From NCBI RefSeq assembly GCF_002263215.1, contig NZ_NLFK01000002.1, positions 1 to 64,000 on the forward strand: 64,000 nt of DNA, given 5' to 3'. Positions 43,117 to 52,496 of the stretch are shown here, piece after piece. Within the stretch, counting starts at the first letter, position 1. Each line of letters starts with the position of its first letter. Below the pieces are notes generated by a model. That model had not been told where the DNA came from. It searched no databases and saw only the letters and a list, made by a program, of their open reading frames with translations. This DNA comes from Actinobacillus seminis (lineage in GTDB: Bacteria > Pseudomonadota > Gammaproteobacteria > Enterobacterales > Pasteurellaceae). The position numbers and the translations under genes were made by a program.

Positions 43117-43136
43117 CCTCTCATTTAACGAAGATA

Positions 43137-43163
43137 AAAACCCTTGCTGAAAGTAAGGGTTTT
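43137..43163 (+). terminator. First terminator after rpoC
   Basis: AAAACCCTT (43137-43145), nine-base loop, AAGGGTTTT (43155-43163). Confidence 0.85.
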
Positions 43164-43177
43164 GTTGATATTTCACT

Positions 43178-43216
43178 AAAAAGTACCGCACTTTAGGCAA
43201 AGTGCGGTACTTTTTT
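43178..43216. terminator. Second rpoC terminator built from an uptake-sequence pair
   Basis: AAAAAGTACCGCACTTT (43178-43194), loop AGGC, AAAGTGCGGTACTTTTT (43199-43215). A perfect 17-bp stem followed by T: the strongest hairpin of the window and a clear case of uptake cores used as a terminator. Confidence 0.9.
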
Positions 43217-43229
43217 CACAAGTTCTGAT

Positions 43230-43260
43230 TGCTCCCAATTCAATAAATGGATTGGGAGCA
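43230..43260. terminator. Stem-loop between rpoC and the convergent ABC exporter
   Basis: TGCTCCCAATTCA (43230-43242), five-base loop, TGGATTGGGAGCA (43248-43260), one mismatch that can form G-U on one strand. It probably ends the minus-strand exporter gene. Confidence 0.65.
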
Positions 43261-43284
43261 TAATTTGTGATATAAGAAAAGTGA

Positions 43285-45072
43285 TCAATGCGTTAATAAC
43301 TGCCAACTCTTATCTGGGTTAATACGTAGATGTTGTTGGTGGTGACTTTGTAGGGTGGAGCGATGGCCAACGCTGATAATAATGGTTTGAGGAAGCGCTG
43401 TACGGATTAGTTGATACATTGCATCCTCTAATCCTTCATCCATGCTGGCAGTGGCTTCATCCAAAAAAGCAACACTTGGTTTATGTAATAACAAGCGAGC
43501 AAAAGCAAGGCGTTGTTGCTCTCCCAAGGATAATATTCTTGTCCAATCGTTTTCTTGCTCCAATTTCTCCGCTAAATGTCCGAGTTGTACTTTTTTTACG
43601 ATCTCTTGGGCTTTTGCAAGATTGACATTTTCCGGTGTAGCTTTCGGATAATATAAAGTGTCGATTAAACGCCCTTGCGGTAAATAGGGCTTTTGGGACA
43701 GAAATAAGGTATTATCTTGTGGGCAAGCAATATAGCCTTCCGAATATGACCATAAACCGGCAGCCGTACGGAGTAATGTGGTTTTTCCCACACCTGATGG
43801 ACCTTGAATTAACAAAGAGTTGCCTTGGTTTAAAATAAAATTTAGCGATTTTATTAGAGGTTCACCGTCCGGTGTATTAACATCTAAATTTTTAAACACT
43901 ACTTGTTGCGGTGAATGTTGTAACTTTGTTTGCGATGCTTGGTGGCTTAGTTCAATGGCGCTGTGAAAACCGGTTAGACGATCCAGTACTGCTAGGTAAG
44001 CGGTAAAACTATCGTATGAGTTACGATAAAACGAAAGTGCCTTTTGAACTTTACCAAATGCTTGAGCAGTTTGGACCAGATCACCTAATTTAATTTGTTC
44101 ACTGAAATAACGGGTGGCTTGAATAATAAATGGAAAAATTACTGATACTTGTGAAACGATCAAGTTAAAACCTGATAATTTTAAAGTTCTATAGGTCATT
44201 TGCCATACATTATGGATGACTTTCTCAAATTGTTTCAGTAGTAAACTTTTTTCCGCTTTTTCACCGCGATAAAAGGCAATGCTCTCAGCATATTCTTTTA
44301 AGCGAATGAGGGAATAACGATAGTTTGCATTTAAGTGTTCGTTCATAAAATTTAGCGTAATTAATGGACGCCCAATTTTAAATGCCAATACACTACTAAT
44401 CAATGCATAAATAAACACTAAAAACACCATTGTATGTGGGATATTTACGCCGGCAATAGTCATCGGACCGGAGAGATCCCATAAAATAAGGGTAAATGCT
44501 ACTAATGATACTGAGGATGAAATCACGCCGGTTGCAAAATCGATGGAACTGGATACGTAGGAAACAATATCTTGCTGAATACGTTGATCCGGGTTATCAA
44601 GCTGCGTTGTCAGAAATTGGGTTTTATAATATGCTTGATTTTCAGTCCATTGTGCTAACATTTTTTCATTTAACCAAGTTCGCCATTGAATGGTAAAACG
44701 TTGCGTTAAATAATATGTCAATAAGACGTTTATGACGTGCACCGCCGCAAGTCCCGAGAAAACAAACATTTGTTGCCAAAATACCTTTGCGTTCATTTCT
44801 TGTAATGAACTGTACATGGTGTTATACCAATTGGAAAATAAAATATCTAAGCGTACAGATAATAAATTAAAAAATACAATAATAAAGAAATAACCGATAG
44901 GTTTTAACCCGTTTTTCGGGGAGAGATAACCTTGAGCGAGTAGCCAAAACTGGTGTCCCCAGCGAGTTGTTTTTGCCAAAATGACGAGCATAATGGTGAA
45001 AATAATGCCGGTAATTGTCAGACTTTTAAAAATCCAAAGTAATGAGGTAAAAAATTCTTCAATCCAATTCAT
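43285..45072 (-). CDS. ABC transporter with fused permease and ATPase (YddA/SbmA-like)
   Basis: 595 residues. N-terminal half: about six membrane helices of the SbmA/BacA-type ABC membrane domain (NWYNTMYSSLQEMNAKVFW, RWRTWLNEKML-like block, DNPDQRIQQDI). C-terminal half: ATPase with Walker A GPSGVGKTT, signature LSLGEQQR and Walker B VAFLDEATAS. E. coli YddA and an H. influenzae homologue have this layout. The relatives import or export peptides or very-long-chain acyl cofactors; the substrate is unknown. Divergent from the YidE-type gene, as in H. influenzae. Confidence 0.88.
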   Translation of the reverse strand: MNWIEEFFTSLLWIFKSLTITGIIFTIMLVILAKTTRWGHQFWLLAQGYLSPKNGLKPIGYFFIIVFFNLLSVRLDILFSNWYNTMYSSLQEMNAKVFWQQMFVFSGLAAVHVINVLLTYYLTQRFTIQWRTWLNEKMLAQWTENQAYYKTQFLTTQLDNPDQRIQQDIVSYVSSSIDFATGVISSSVSLVAFTLILWDLSGPMTIAGVNIPHTMVFLVFIYALISSVLAFKIGRPLITLNFMNEHLNANYRYSLIRLKEYAESIAFYRGEKAEKSLLLKQFEKVIHNVWQMTYRTLKLSGFNLIVSQVSVIFPFIIQATRYFSEQIKLGDLVQTAQAFGKVQKALSFYRNSYDSFTAYLAVLDRLTGFHSAIELSHQASQTKLQHSPQQVVFKNLDVNTPDGEPLIKSLNFILNQGNSLLIQGPSGVGKTTLLRTAAGLWSYSEGYIACPQDNTLFLSQKPYLPQGRLIDTLYYPKATPENVNLAKAQEIVKKVQLGHLAEKLEQENDWTRILSLGEQQRLAFARLLLHKPSVAFLDEATASMDEGLEDAMYQLIRTALPQTIIISVGHRSTLQSHHQQHLRINPDKSWQLLTH

Positions 45073-45279
45073 GATCTGTTCTCAATAAAAATTGTTTTTG
45101 TGGCAAAATTTGATTTGCCAGACAAGTGTTTGTTCAAATATTGTTAAAAAAAACCATCTCTTTGACAAGAAAAATGTGATAAACGTTCAACTTTTTATAT
45201 TTGTTTGCTTATTTGTCCAAAGGAGCTTGTTATAATTCTTATTAGTTATTTTTTATAAATTTTGTCATAAGAGGTAAAT

Positions 45280-46938
45280 ATGAGTGATATTGCAATCACC
45301 ATCAGTCTTCTTGCCCTTGTTGCAGTTATCGGACTGTGGATTGGTTCTTGGAAAATTAGAGGCGTTGGATTAGGGATTGGCGGTGTACTGTTTGGCGGTA
45401 TTATTGTTGGACATTTTACCCGTCAATACGGATTGGTATTAGAAGCTCATACGATGCACTTTATCCAAGAATTTGGTTTAATCCTGTTTGTTTATACTAT
45501 TGGAATTCAGGTTGGTCCGGGTTTTTTTTCTTCCTTAAGACAGTCAGGGTTGAAACTTAACGGACTTGCAGCACTGATTGTTTTAGTGGGGGCATTAAGT
45601 GTCGTAGTCTTGTATAAAGTTGGGGATGTTCCATTAGATATTATTTTAGGGATTTATTCCGGTGCAGTAACTAATACACCTTCTCTTGGGGCGGGGCAAC
45701 AAATTTTATCCGAATTGGGCATGAGTAATTTGACTGAAACTATGGGGATGGCATATGCGGTTGCGTATCCGTTTGGGATTTGTGGAATTTTGTTGACCAT
45801 GTGGTTGGTTCGTCTATTTTTTAAAATAAAAGTCGAAGAAGAAGCACTTGGCTTTCAAAAAGAAAGTGGACAAGATAAAGAAATATTGCGTTCCATGAAT
45901 GTTAAAGTCACTAACCCTAATATAAATGGTTTGCATCTTATTGATATTCCCGGTTTTGATAATAAAGATGTAGTTTGCTCTCGGCTGAAGCGGGAAGAGA
46001 GTATTTGTGTACCTAAAGCGGACACCCCTATTTACCAAGGTGATTTATTGCATATCGTGGGCGAAATTCAAGCTTTGAAAAAAATGCGCTTGGTGATTGG
46101 TGAAGAGGTTGATGTGCCAATGGCAACATTGAGTGGTGATTTACGTTCCGAACGCATTGTGGTGACCAATGAAAAAGTGTTGGGTAAACGAATAAAAGGT
46201 TTAGGTATTCATCAAAAATACGGTGTAGTGATTTCGCGTCTCAATCGCGCCGGGGTAGAGCTTGTCCCGACAGCGAATACTACGTTGCAATTTGGGGATG
46301 TCTTGCACGTTGTTGGTCGTTCTGATTTGATTGGGCATGCTATTGCAATTATTGGCAATGCACAGCAAAAATTACAACATGTACAAATGTTACCGGTGTT
46401 TATCGGTATTGGGCTTGGCGTATTGTTAGGATCTATTCCGTTTTATGTTCCTGGCTTTCCGGTTGCTTTAAAGCTCGGTTTGGCAGGCGGGCCGTTAGTG
46501 ATTGCTTTAATTCTTGCGCGTATTGGCAGTATCGGCAAACTTTATTGGTTTATGCCGCCAAGCGCTAACTTGGCGTTACGCGAGATCGGTATTGTATTAT
46601 TTTTATCCGTAGTCGGGCTTAAATCCGGTGGTAATTTTGTGGCGACTTTTGTTCATGGAAGTGGCTTGGAGTGGATGGGATATGGTGCGCTTATTACGTT
46701 TATTCCGTTAATGTTTGTCGGGATTTTGGCACGTTTATATTTAAAATTAAACTATTTAACCCTATGCGGATTATTAGCAGGTTCCATGACGGATCCGCCG
46801 GCGTTAGCATTTGCTAATGCGATTAAAGAAGACAGTGGTGCGGCGGCATTATCTTATGCGACGGTGTATCCGTTAGTCATGTTTTTGCGGATCATCTCGC
46901 CACAATTACTCGCCATCTTGCTATGGACTATCGTATAA
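45280..46938 (+). CDS. YidE/YbjL-type putative transporter (AAEx family)
   Basis: 552 residues. Two five-helix membrane halves flank two RCK_C domains (about 190-375; the pairs [11 protein letters not shown] and [12 protein letters not shown] mark their ends). [20 protein letters not shown] and [19 protein letters not shown] are typical of the aspartate:alanine exchanger family, close to E. coli YidE. The substrate is not known. AGAGGTAA precedes the ATG. It shares a 207-base divergent region with the ABC exporter; I see no clear operator there. Confidence 0.88.
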   Translation: MSDIAITISLLALVAVIGLWIGSWKIRGVGLGIGGVLFGGIIVGHFTRQYGLVLEAHTMHFIQEFGLILFVYTIGIQVGPGFFSSLRQSGLKLNGLAALIVLVGALSVVVLYKVGDVPLDIILGIYSGAVTNTPSLGAGQQILSELGMSNLTETMGMAYAVAYPFGICGILLTMWLVRLFFKIKVEEEALGFQKESGQDKEILRSMNVKVTNPNINGLHLIDIPGFDNKDVVCSRLKREESICVPKADTPIYQGDLLHIVGEIQALKKMRLVIGEEVDVPMATLSGDLRSERIVVTNEKVLGKRIKGLGIHQKYGVVISRLNRAGVELVPTANTTLQFGDVLHVVGRSDLIGHAIAIIGNAQQKLQHVQMLPVFIGIGLGVLLGSIPFYVPGFPVALKLGLAGGPLVIALILARIGSIGKLYWFMPPSANLALREIGIVLFLSVVGLKSGGNFVATFVHGSGLEWMGYGALITFIPLMFVGILARLYLKLNYLTLCGLLAGSMTDPPALAFANAIKEDSGAAALSYATVYPLVMFLRIISPQLLAILLWTIV

Positions 46939-46963
46939 ATTAAGAGAAGAATTGTCATAAAAA

Positions 46964-47007
46964 TGACCGCACTTTTGCTCAATGAAATAAAGTGCAGTCA
47001 ATTTTTT
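46964..47007. terminator. Terminator from an imperfect uptake pair
   Basis: TGACCGCACTTT (46964-46975) and AAAGTGCAGTCA (46989-47000), then a T run. The second arm has one change (GCAGT for GCGGT), so one copy of the pair no longer matches the uptake core. Confidence 0.75.
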
Positions 47008-47060
47008 TACGCGTTTTATCGCTAATGGTGCCCTATATTGTGTGCGCGCCATTTTCTCAA

Positions 47061-47672
47061 TTAATGTTTGCAGCCACCTTTTCCGTTGCAGCAACCGTTA
47101 TGGTCATGATCGTGGTGATCATGTCCGTGATGATGGTGATGTCCGCCACAACCGCAACCATGACCTGCTTCATCACTGTCATGATGGTGAGCGCCACAGC
47201 AGCCATCTTCTTGGTGAATATGACCGTGGGCAATTTCTTCTAATGTAGCTTCTCGCGTTGCAACAACTTCAACGGTAAATAATAATTCTTGACCGGCGAG
47301 CATATGGTTTCCGTCAACTACCACATCAGTTTCGCCCACTTCAGTGATCACCACCGGTAAGGGACCCATATCCGTATCAGCGATAAAACGCATACCGACT
47401 ACTAATTCATCAACACCGACAAAAACGTCTTTCGGTACGCGTTGTACCATATTTTCGTTGTATTCACCGTAAGCCTCTCCCGGTTTTACGCGTACTTCAA
47501 ATTTATCGCCGATTGCTTTTCCTTCTAACGCATTTTCAAGACCAATCACTAAATTATTGTGACCTTGTAAGTATTCTAACGGTTGATTTGTCGGCGCTTC
47601 ATCTACCAATACGCCATCTTCGGTGCGAACTTGGTAAGCAATGCTTACCACGATATTTTTTGCAACTTTCAT
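47061..47672 (-). CDS. slyD: FKBP-type peptidyl-prolyl isomerase SlyD
   Basis: 203 residues. FKBP domain with the inserted-flap chaperone domain (about 1-150, GHNNLVIGLENALEGK and PGEAYGEYNENMVQRVPKDVF), then a metal-binding tail of about 45 residues rich in His, Cys and Asp (CCGAHHHDSDEAGHGCGCGG, later HHHHHGHDHHDHDHNGCC). SlyD folds proteins and stores Ni for hydrogenase maturation. The second of two adjacent ATGs has the better RBS distance. The tail is long and especially His-rich. Confidence 0.94.
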   Translation of the reverse strand: MKVAKNIVVSIAYQVRTEDGVLVDEAPTNQPLEYLQGHNNLVIGLENALEGKAIGDKFEVRVKPGEAYGEYNENMVQRVPKDVFVGVDELVVGMRFIADTDMGPLPVVITEVGETDVVVDGNHMLAGQELLFTVEVVATREATLEEIAHGHIHQEDGCCGAHHHDSDEAGHGCGCGGHHHHHGHDHHDHDHNGCCNGKGGCKH

Positions 47673-47733
47673 CATTACCTCATTGCTGGTTAAAATCGCT
47701 TCATTGTAGCGGAAATCCGCTAACCTGTCATTA

Positions 47734-48450
47734 TTACTTCACTAATTCAATTTTGGCATCAAGACGCGCTTTTAGACGGGTTTTCCCTTGTTCCAGATTC
47801 ACGAAACCACCATCCGCTTTCGCCACCCGCGCCATTGCGCCATATGGTCTGGCGACCATGTCGTCATTTTCTATCGGCGAGGTTAAAATTAACTCCACAA
47901 TCGCATAATCTTTGGCTTTCAGCGTGGTTTTAATTAATTGCGCTTGTCGCTCAAATTTTTTCAGCACCTTCGCGGTCAATTCATCTTCGGATTTAGCGAT
48001 AGTTTCTGGCGAAACCAGCGCGTTCACAGAAGAAATCGCTAAAATACCGTCAAGATCGGATAGTATTTTGGATAAGGCTTCGCTGTCGGCACTTTGTAAT
48101 ACCAATTGTCCTGACGCTACCCAACCGTTTTGTTTGCCTTGTTGGTTATAGCGCACATAAGTGTTGCGCGAATTTTGTTTAATTTCCACCGCACTTTGCG
48201 CTTTAATCATCTCAAGCGCTTGGTTAATTTTACTGTTTACTTCCTGATTGGCTTTCGGGAGAGTGGCGTTTTCAACTTGAATAAACAGAGTGGCTTGTAA
48301 TAAATCTTGAGCTGCCTCTTTTTCAACTTCCGTACTAAAACTCACGATATTTCCGTTTTTAATAGTGCCGGCAGGTGAGGTATTCGCAGAGAGGCTCATG
48401 GGCAATGCCGCCATTAAAATAAAGGCAATATGTTTTAATTTCATCTTCAT
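47734..48450 (-). CDS. SIMPL (DUF541) domain periplasmic protein
   Basis: 238 residues. Signal peptide (about 1-23, cut near SLSA-NT), then a SIMPL domain: VSFSTEVEKEAAQDLLQATL, repeated VxSxxT-like strand patterns, and the C-terminal RVAKADGGFVNLEQGKTRLK. The YggE-type members are linked to oxidative stress tolerance, but no enzymatic role is established. The alternative ATG two codons in (48444) has better spacing to AAGGAA. A minus-orientation uptake core lies inside at 48188-48196. Confidence 0.8.
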   Translation of the reverse strand: MKMKLKHIAFILMAALPMSLSANTSPAGTIKNGNIVSFSTEVEKEAAQDLLQATLFIQVENATLPKANQEVNSKINQALEMIKAQSAVEIKQNSRNTYVRYNQQGKQNGWVASGQLVLQSADSEALSKILSDLDGILAISSVNALVSPETIAKSEDELTAKVLKKFERQAQLIKTTLKAKDYAIVELILTSPIENDDMVARPYGAMARVAKADGGFVNLEQGKTRLKARLDAKIELVK

Positions 48451-48852
48451 TTTCCTTTCTTTCAGTAAATTGACTCTTAGTCAATATGGTTTAAAAATAG
48501 TTCAAAAATGACCGTACTTTACGTCATCTTTTTATTGATTGATTTACATTGTTGTCATCAAATTGTCATATTTCTTTTTGGGACTGTAGTATATCAGTTA
48601 TGCTAATCTACTACAGTCCCTTTCTTAATTACCACATTGGTTTTGGCTTGTTCAAGATTGCTGATTGCGTACATGAGCGGACATGAGGGGAAAACAGGAT
48701 TACACCATGGTAATCGACGAAACGAAAAAAATCTTCGAGCCACAAAACCAAAAAACGGGAAGACTATATCAAAGGACGGATGGGCTAATTTCCGTTTTAA
48801 AGTGCGGTTAAAAAACATCAAGAATTTTGACCGCAGTTTTTTGACTTCTTTT
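48451..48852. other. Gene-free stretch with a long hairpin
   Basis: Between the SIMPL gene start and the queE stop. GGGACTGTAGTA (48580-48591) and TACTACAGTCCC (48609-48620) form a perfect 12-bp stem with a 17-base loop. An uptake core at 48800-48808 faces a damaged partner near 48829-48838, probably the queE terminator. Both strands of 48620-48800 have short open frames, but none resembles a protein I know. Confidence 0.5.
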
Positions 48853-49479
48853 TTACTCAATCCCAATCAATTTATGGGTTTGAATATTCAACAACCATTT
48901 TGGTTTATTAGGGCGCGCATTAAGTTCGCCGAGTAATTGGATAGTTTCGTGTAGGTTCATTTTACCATCTACTTCACAAGGACTGAGGAAATAATAGTCG
49001 GCGCTAATTTTCCTTTCAATAAACTCACAAAACTCACGGGCGTCGGCATCCATCACAATACGCACTTCGTTGGCTTTTTTGATGCAGCGACGTTGGTATT
49101 TTTCTGCGTACATGGCTTTGGGACTAGTGGCGATATAATCAATTTGAGACGGAATTTCTTTTAGACCATTGGTTTCAATGGCAAGGAAATACCCATCTTT
49201 TTTGAGTTCATCAAGTAACAGCACTATTTTAGGGTGAATAGTAGGTTCGCCGCCGGTGATGATGACATTTTTCGCCGAAAATGACTGCACTTTGGCGAGA
49301 ATTTGGCTTAACGTCCATGGCTCAAATTTATTGTAATTGGTATCGCACCAAGGGCAAGCCAAGTTGCATTTGCCAAGGCGCACAAAAATGCTCGGCATAC
49401 CCGTGTTCGCCCCTTCCCCTTGCAGGCTTTCAAAGATTTCTACAATAGGGAAACAGGGGGCGTTAATGAGCAAACTCAT
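48853..49479 (-). CDS. queE: 7-carboxy-7-deazaguanine synthase
   Basis: 208 residues. Radical SAM enzyme converting 6-carboxytetrahydropterin to CDG. Substrate motif FESLQGEGANTGMPSIFVRLGKCN and the cluster site CNLACPWCDT (C-x3-C-x2-C); SAM motif ITGGEPTIH. Last gene of queC-queD-queE; it overlaps queD by four bases. Confidence 0.95.
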   Translation of the reverse strand: MSLLINAPCFPIVEIFESLQGEGANTGMPSIFVRLGKCNLACPWCDTNYNKFEPWTLSQILAKVQSFSAKNVIITGGEPTIHPKIVLLLDELKKDGYFLAIETNGLKEIPSQIDYIATSPKAMYAEKYQRRCIKKANEVRIVMDADAREFCEFIERKISADYYFLSPCEVDGKMNLHETIQLLGELNARPNKPKWLLNIQTHKLIGIE

Positions 49480-49895
49480 TCGCGATACTCACAAAATGAC
49501 GTGGGCGTTTCCCACAAGCGAATTGCTGAAATCGATAGTTTGCCTTTCAAGCGGTTAAACATAAAACGTGCCATTTCTTCCGCAGTCGTGCGCACAGGAA
49601 TACCAAAGGTTTTTGAGTTTAACTCATTGAGCAACGCGGCGATTTTGCATTCGCGCTCGCTGGTGGTGTCGTAGATAAAGGCGTGATCCATAGGATCTAA
49701 AATCGCTTCTTTCACCACGGTTTTCACATCAGTAAAATCCACCACCATGCCTTTTTTTGCACCGTCCGGCACTAAATCGCCGCTGACTTCTACTTGAAGT
49801 TTATAAGTATGACCGTGTAAATTTTGGCACTTGCCGTCATGACCGTCCAAAATATGCGCCATATCAAAACTAAATTCTTTTGAAACCTTAAACAT
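49476..49895 (-). CDS. queD: 6-carboxy-5,6,7,8-tetrahydropterin synthase
   Basis: 139 residues. Zinc His ligands in [22 protein letters not shown] (H15, H31 and H33 by position; catalytic Cys27). It makes the second intermediate from GTP-derived dihydroneopterin triphosphate. It overlaps queC by eight bases and queE by four, so the three genes form one translation-coupled operon. Confidence 0.95.
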   Translation of the reverse strand: MFKVSKEFSFDMAHILDGHDGKCQNLHGHTYKLQVEVSGDLVPDGAKKGMVVDFTDVKTVVKEAILDPMDHAFIYDTTSERECKIAALLNELNSKTFGIPVRTTAEEMARFMFNRLKGKLSISAIRLWETPTSFCEYRE

Positions 49896-50580
49896 TTTTT
49901 ACCGCACTTTTTTGCGCTAAATATTCTGCCAACCCTTTTTCGCGCAAAATACAGCTTGGGCATTCGCCGCAACCGCCATCCACGCCCACATAACAAGTAT
50001 GGGTATGCTCGCGCACATAATCCAAGCGACCTAAATCATCAGCAAGTTGCCACGTTTGTGCTTTGGTTAAATACATCAACGGAGTGCGAATATTAAAATT
50101 ATAGTCCATGGATAAATTCAAGGTGACGTTCATGGATTTAATAAACACATCACGACAATCGGGATAACTGCTAAAATCTGTTTCGCAAACACCCGTGATA
50201 ATATCTGTCATGCCTTGGCTTTTGGCGTAAATCGCGGCGTAAAGTAAAAACAAGGCATTACGCCCGTCCACCATCGTATTAGGCACGCCTTTTTCGTTTT
50301 TCACGATTTTCGTTTCGTTCATCATGGCATTGGGCGCGAAAACCTGCATAGCAGTCATATCTAAAATATGCTGCTTTACGCCTAAATCTTGGCAAATCCA
50401 TTGGGCTTTTTGCAATTCGATATGGTGACGTTGACCATATTGGAAAGTCATGGCATGAACATTTTCTACGCCATATTCTTCAATGGTGAGCAGTAAACAG
50501 GTTGTAGAGTCTTGTCCACCGGAAAAAATGACAACCGCTTTACGGTCGTTATTGGGATTTAAAATTTTTGAAATTTGCAT
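49888..50580 (-). CDS. queC: 7-cyano-7-deazaguanine synthase
   Basis: 230 residues from ATG 50580, chosen because it follows AGGAAA inside the preQ1 riboswitch; the frame is open further upstream through the riboswitch but that start is spurious. ATP loop [12 protein letters not shown] and the zinc site [15 protein letters not shown]. It makes preQ0, the precursor of preQ1 and queuosine in tRNA. An uptake core lies near the 3' end (49901-49909). Confidence 0.95.
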   Translation of the reverse strand: MQISKILNPNNDRKAVVIFSGGQDSTTCLLLTIEEYGVENVHAMTFQYGQRHHIELQKAQWICQDLGVKQHILDMTAMQVFAPNAMMNETKIVKNEKGVPNTMVDGRNALFLLYAAIYAKSQGMTDIITGVCETDFSSYPDCRDVFIKSMNVTLNLSMDYNFNIRTPLMYLTKAQTWQLADDLGRLDYVREHTHTCYVGVDGGCGECPSCILREKGLAEYLAQKSAVKNV

Positions 50581-50583
50581 AGT

Positions 50584-50622
50584 TTTCCTAGTTTTTTTGC
50601 GTGGGATGGATTGCGAACCACG
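50584..50622 (-). promoter_or_regulatory. PreQ1-I riboswitch in the queC leader
   Basis: On the minus strand: P1 5' arm CGTGG (50622-50618), loop TTCGCAATCCATC, P1 3' arm CCACG (50604-50600), then a C and the A-rich strand AAAAAAACTAGGA (50598-50586) running into the queC ribosome site, with the ATG at 50580. GGTTCGC, the CCC before the closing arm and AAAAAAACTA match the preQ1-I class. The loop TCC can pair with GGA of the Shine-Dalgarno, so ligand binding should block translation of queCDE. Confidence 0.88.
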
Positions 50623-50632
50623 AGTAAAATTC

Positions 50633-50662
50633 ACCGCACTTTTGTCCACATAAAAGTGCGGT
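50633..50662. repeat. Uptake-sequence hairpin upstream of the riboswitch
   Basis: ACCGCACTTTT (50633-50643) and AAAAGTGCGGT (50652-50662), perfect 11-bp stem, eight-base loop. A TAAAAT -10 candidate on the minus strand (50672-50667) would start transcription near 50660 and place this hairpin at the very 5' end of the que mRNA. Confidence 0.7.
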
Positions 50663-50861
50663 CAGGATTTTAACAGAAATACATCAGCAAATCACATGAG
50701 TTTTAACGCTAAAGAGCGATTTTATCTTGTTCATTGTATAACTCATTGTATTTTAATCTTTTTTATCATTATAGAGTTGTTTGCGAGCTTTATTCGCTTG
50801 CACGCATCACAATTTAGTATGACACGTCATCTTATCTGGGATAAGTAAAAATGCCTGAAAG

Positions 50862-50991
50862 GAAATTTTTGAGAACATTGGTGAACTTGAACAAGTAAAC
50901 AATGATGAGGTGTACTATAATGCAGAACGAATTCAATTAAAACTAAAAGGGCTGAGTTTGATATGATATCAAAATCAGCCCTTTGAATAAC
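50862..50991 (+). mobile_element. 3' remnant of an IS3-family transposase
   Basis: The frame from 50862 gives EIFENIGELEQVNNDEVYYN then AERIQLKLKGLSLI-stop-YQNQPFE, ending at TAA 50988-50990. This is the C-terminus of an IS150-type OrfB, with a TGA in place of the usual residue near the end. 50915-50991 matches the reverse complement of 27235-27311 at all but about 8 of 77 positions. The remaining gap (50663-50861 and 50992-51033) holds only the que promoter region and the 3' side of rho. Confidence 0.8.
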
Positions 50992-51033
50992 GATCTAATT
51001 TTTAGGGGTTAGATCAAAAAATGTGATTTAAGG

Positions 51034-52296
51034 TTATGAACGTTTCATAATTTCAAAGAATTCTTCGTTGGTTTTCGCAATCATTAATTTATCAATGAGG
51101 AATTCCATGGCTTCCACTTCACCCATTGGATTAAGGATTTTGCGTAAAATCCACATTTTTTGCAATTCTTCAGGAGTAGTGAGTAAATCTTCTTTACGAG
51201 TACCGGAGCGGTTGAAATCAATTGCCGGGAAGACACGTTTTTCCGCGATTTTGCGGGATAAGTGTAATTCCATGTTACCTGTTCCTTTGAACTCTTCAAA
51301 GATAACTTCATCCATTTTAGAGCCGGTATCCACTAAAGCGGTAGCAATAATAGTTAAGCTGCCGCCTTCTTCTACGTTACGCGCTGCCCCGAAAAAACGT
51401 TTTGGACGATGCAAGGCGTTGGCATCCACCCCGCCGGATAATATTTTGCCGGAAGCCGGAGTGACCGTATTGTAAGCGCGCGCTAAACGAGTGATGGAGT
51501 CGAGTAAAATGATCACGTCTTTTTTATGTTCTACTGAACGCTTTGCCTTTTCGATCACCATTTCTGCTACCTGAACATGACGTGCGGCGGGTTCGTCGAA
51601 GGTAGAGGCAATGACTTCGCCTTTTACTGAACGCTGCATTTCCGTGACTTCTTCCGGACGCTCATCAATCAACAACACAATCAGCTCGCACTCCGGATAA
51701 TTGTGGGTGATACTTTGCGCAATATTTTGCAACAACATGGTTTTACCCGCTTTAGGTGGCGCAACGATAAGACCGCGTTGTCCTTTCCCAATAGGTGATG
51801 CCAAATCTAAAATACGCGCGGTTAAATCTTCGGTCGAACCGTTACCGCGTTCCATTCTTAAACGGGAGTTGGCATGAAGAGGCGTTAAGTTTTCGAAAAG
51901 GATTTTGCTGCGGGAAACTTCCGGTTTGTCGTCGTTGACCTGATCCACTTTAAGGAGGGCAAAATAGCGTTCTCCGTCTTTTGGCGGGCGAATTTTACCT
52001 TCAATTTTGTCACCGGTTTGCAAGTTAAAACGACGAATTTGACTTGGAGAGACATAAATATCATCCGGACCGGCTAAATAAGAACTGTCGGCTGAACGCA
52101 AAAAGCCGAAACCGTCAGGAAGAATTTCCAACACACCGCCGCCAAAAATGTCTTCACCGCTTTTAGCGTGTTGTTTCAGAATTGCGAATACCATGTCTTG
52201 TTTGCGTAAGCGAGCTAAATTTTCTAAGCCCATTTGCCCTTCGCCAAGAGCCACCAATTCAGAGACCGGTGTATTTTTAAGTTCTGTTAAATGCAT
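51034..52296 (-). CDS. rho: Transcription termination factor Rho
   Basis: 420 residues. N-terminal RNA-binding cold-shock domain (about 50-125, [29 protein letters not shown]), Walker [12 protein letters not shown], Walker [18 protein letters not shown] loop and R loop (TASGK-like region and [16 protein letters not shown]). Divergent from rhlB, as in E. coli. The 200-base divergent region probably holds an autoregulated leader, but no clear promoter pair was found by eye. Confidence 0.97.
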   Translation of the reverse strand: MHLTELKNTPVSELVALGEGQMGLENLARLRKQDMVFAILKQHAKSGEDIFGGGVLEILPDGFGFLRSADSSYLAGPDDIYVSPSQIRRFNLQTGDKIEGKIRPPKDGERYFALLKVDQVNDDKPEVSRSKILFENLTPLHANSRLRMERGNGSTEDLTARILDLASPIGKGQRGLIVAPPKAGKTMLLQNIAQSITHNYPECELIVLLIDERPEEVTEMQRSVKGEVIASTFDEPAARHVQVAEMVIEKAKRSVEHKKDVIILLDSITRLARAYNTVTPASGKILSGGVDANALHRPKRFFGAARNVEEGGSLTIIATALVDTGSKMDEVIFEEFKGTGNMELHLSRKIAEKRVFPAIDFNRSGTRKEDLLTTPEELQKMWILRKILNPMGEVEAMEFLIDKLMIAKTNEEFFEIMKRS

Positions 52297-52496
52297 AATT
52301 GAAATGTCATTAGATTGGATGTTGTAAATTTATTTGAATTGCCTTTTTAAGGGCGATAGACAAGGGGTAAATTATCATTAAATCTCTATACTGTCTAGTT
52401 ATTCTACAAGTTTTTATAAAAAGTGCGGTCCTTTTTGGGGATTTTTTGACTTCATGATATGCTTAGGCACAAATTTTCAATAAAATAGACTTTATT

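Noticed and set aside
45160-45200. CRP-like TGTGATAAACG before the YidE-type gene
   Set aside because: The second half site (TCACA) is missing at the required spacing.
48603-48936. Overlapping open frames on both strands (87 and 99 aa)
   Set aside because: Neither has a convincing ribosome site or a recognisable family, and both run into queE or the hairpin; kept only as an unexplained stretch.
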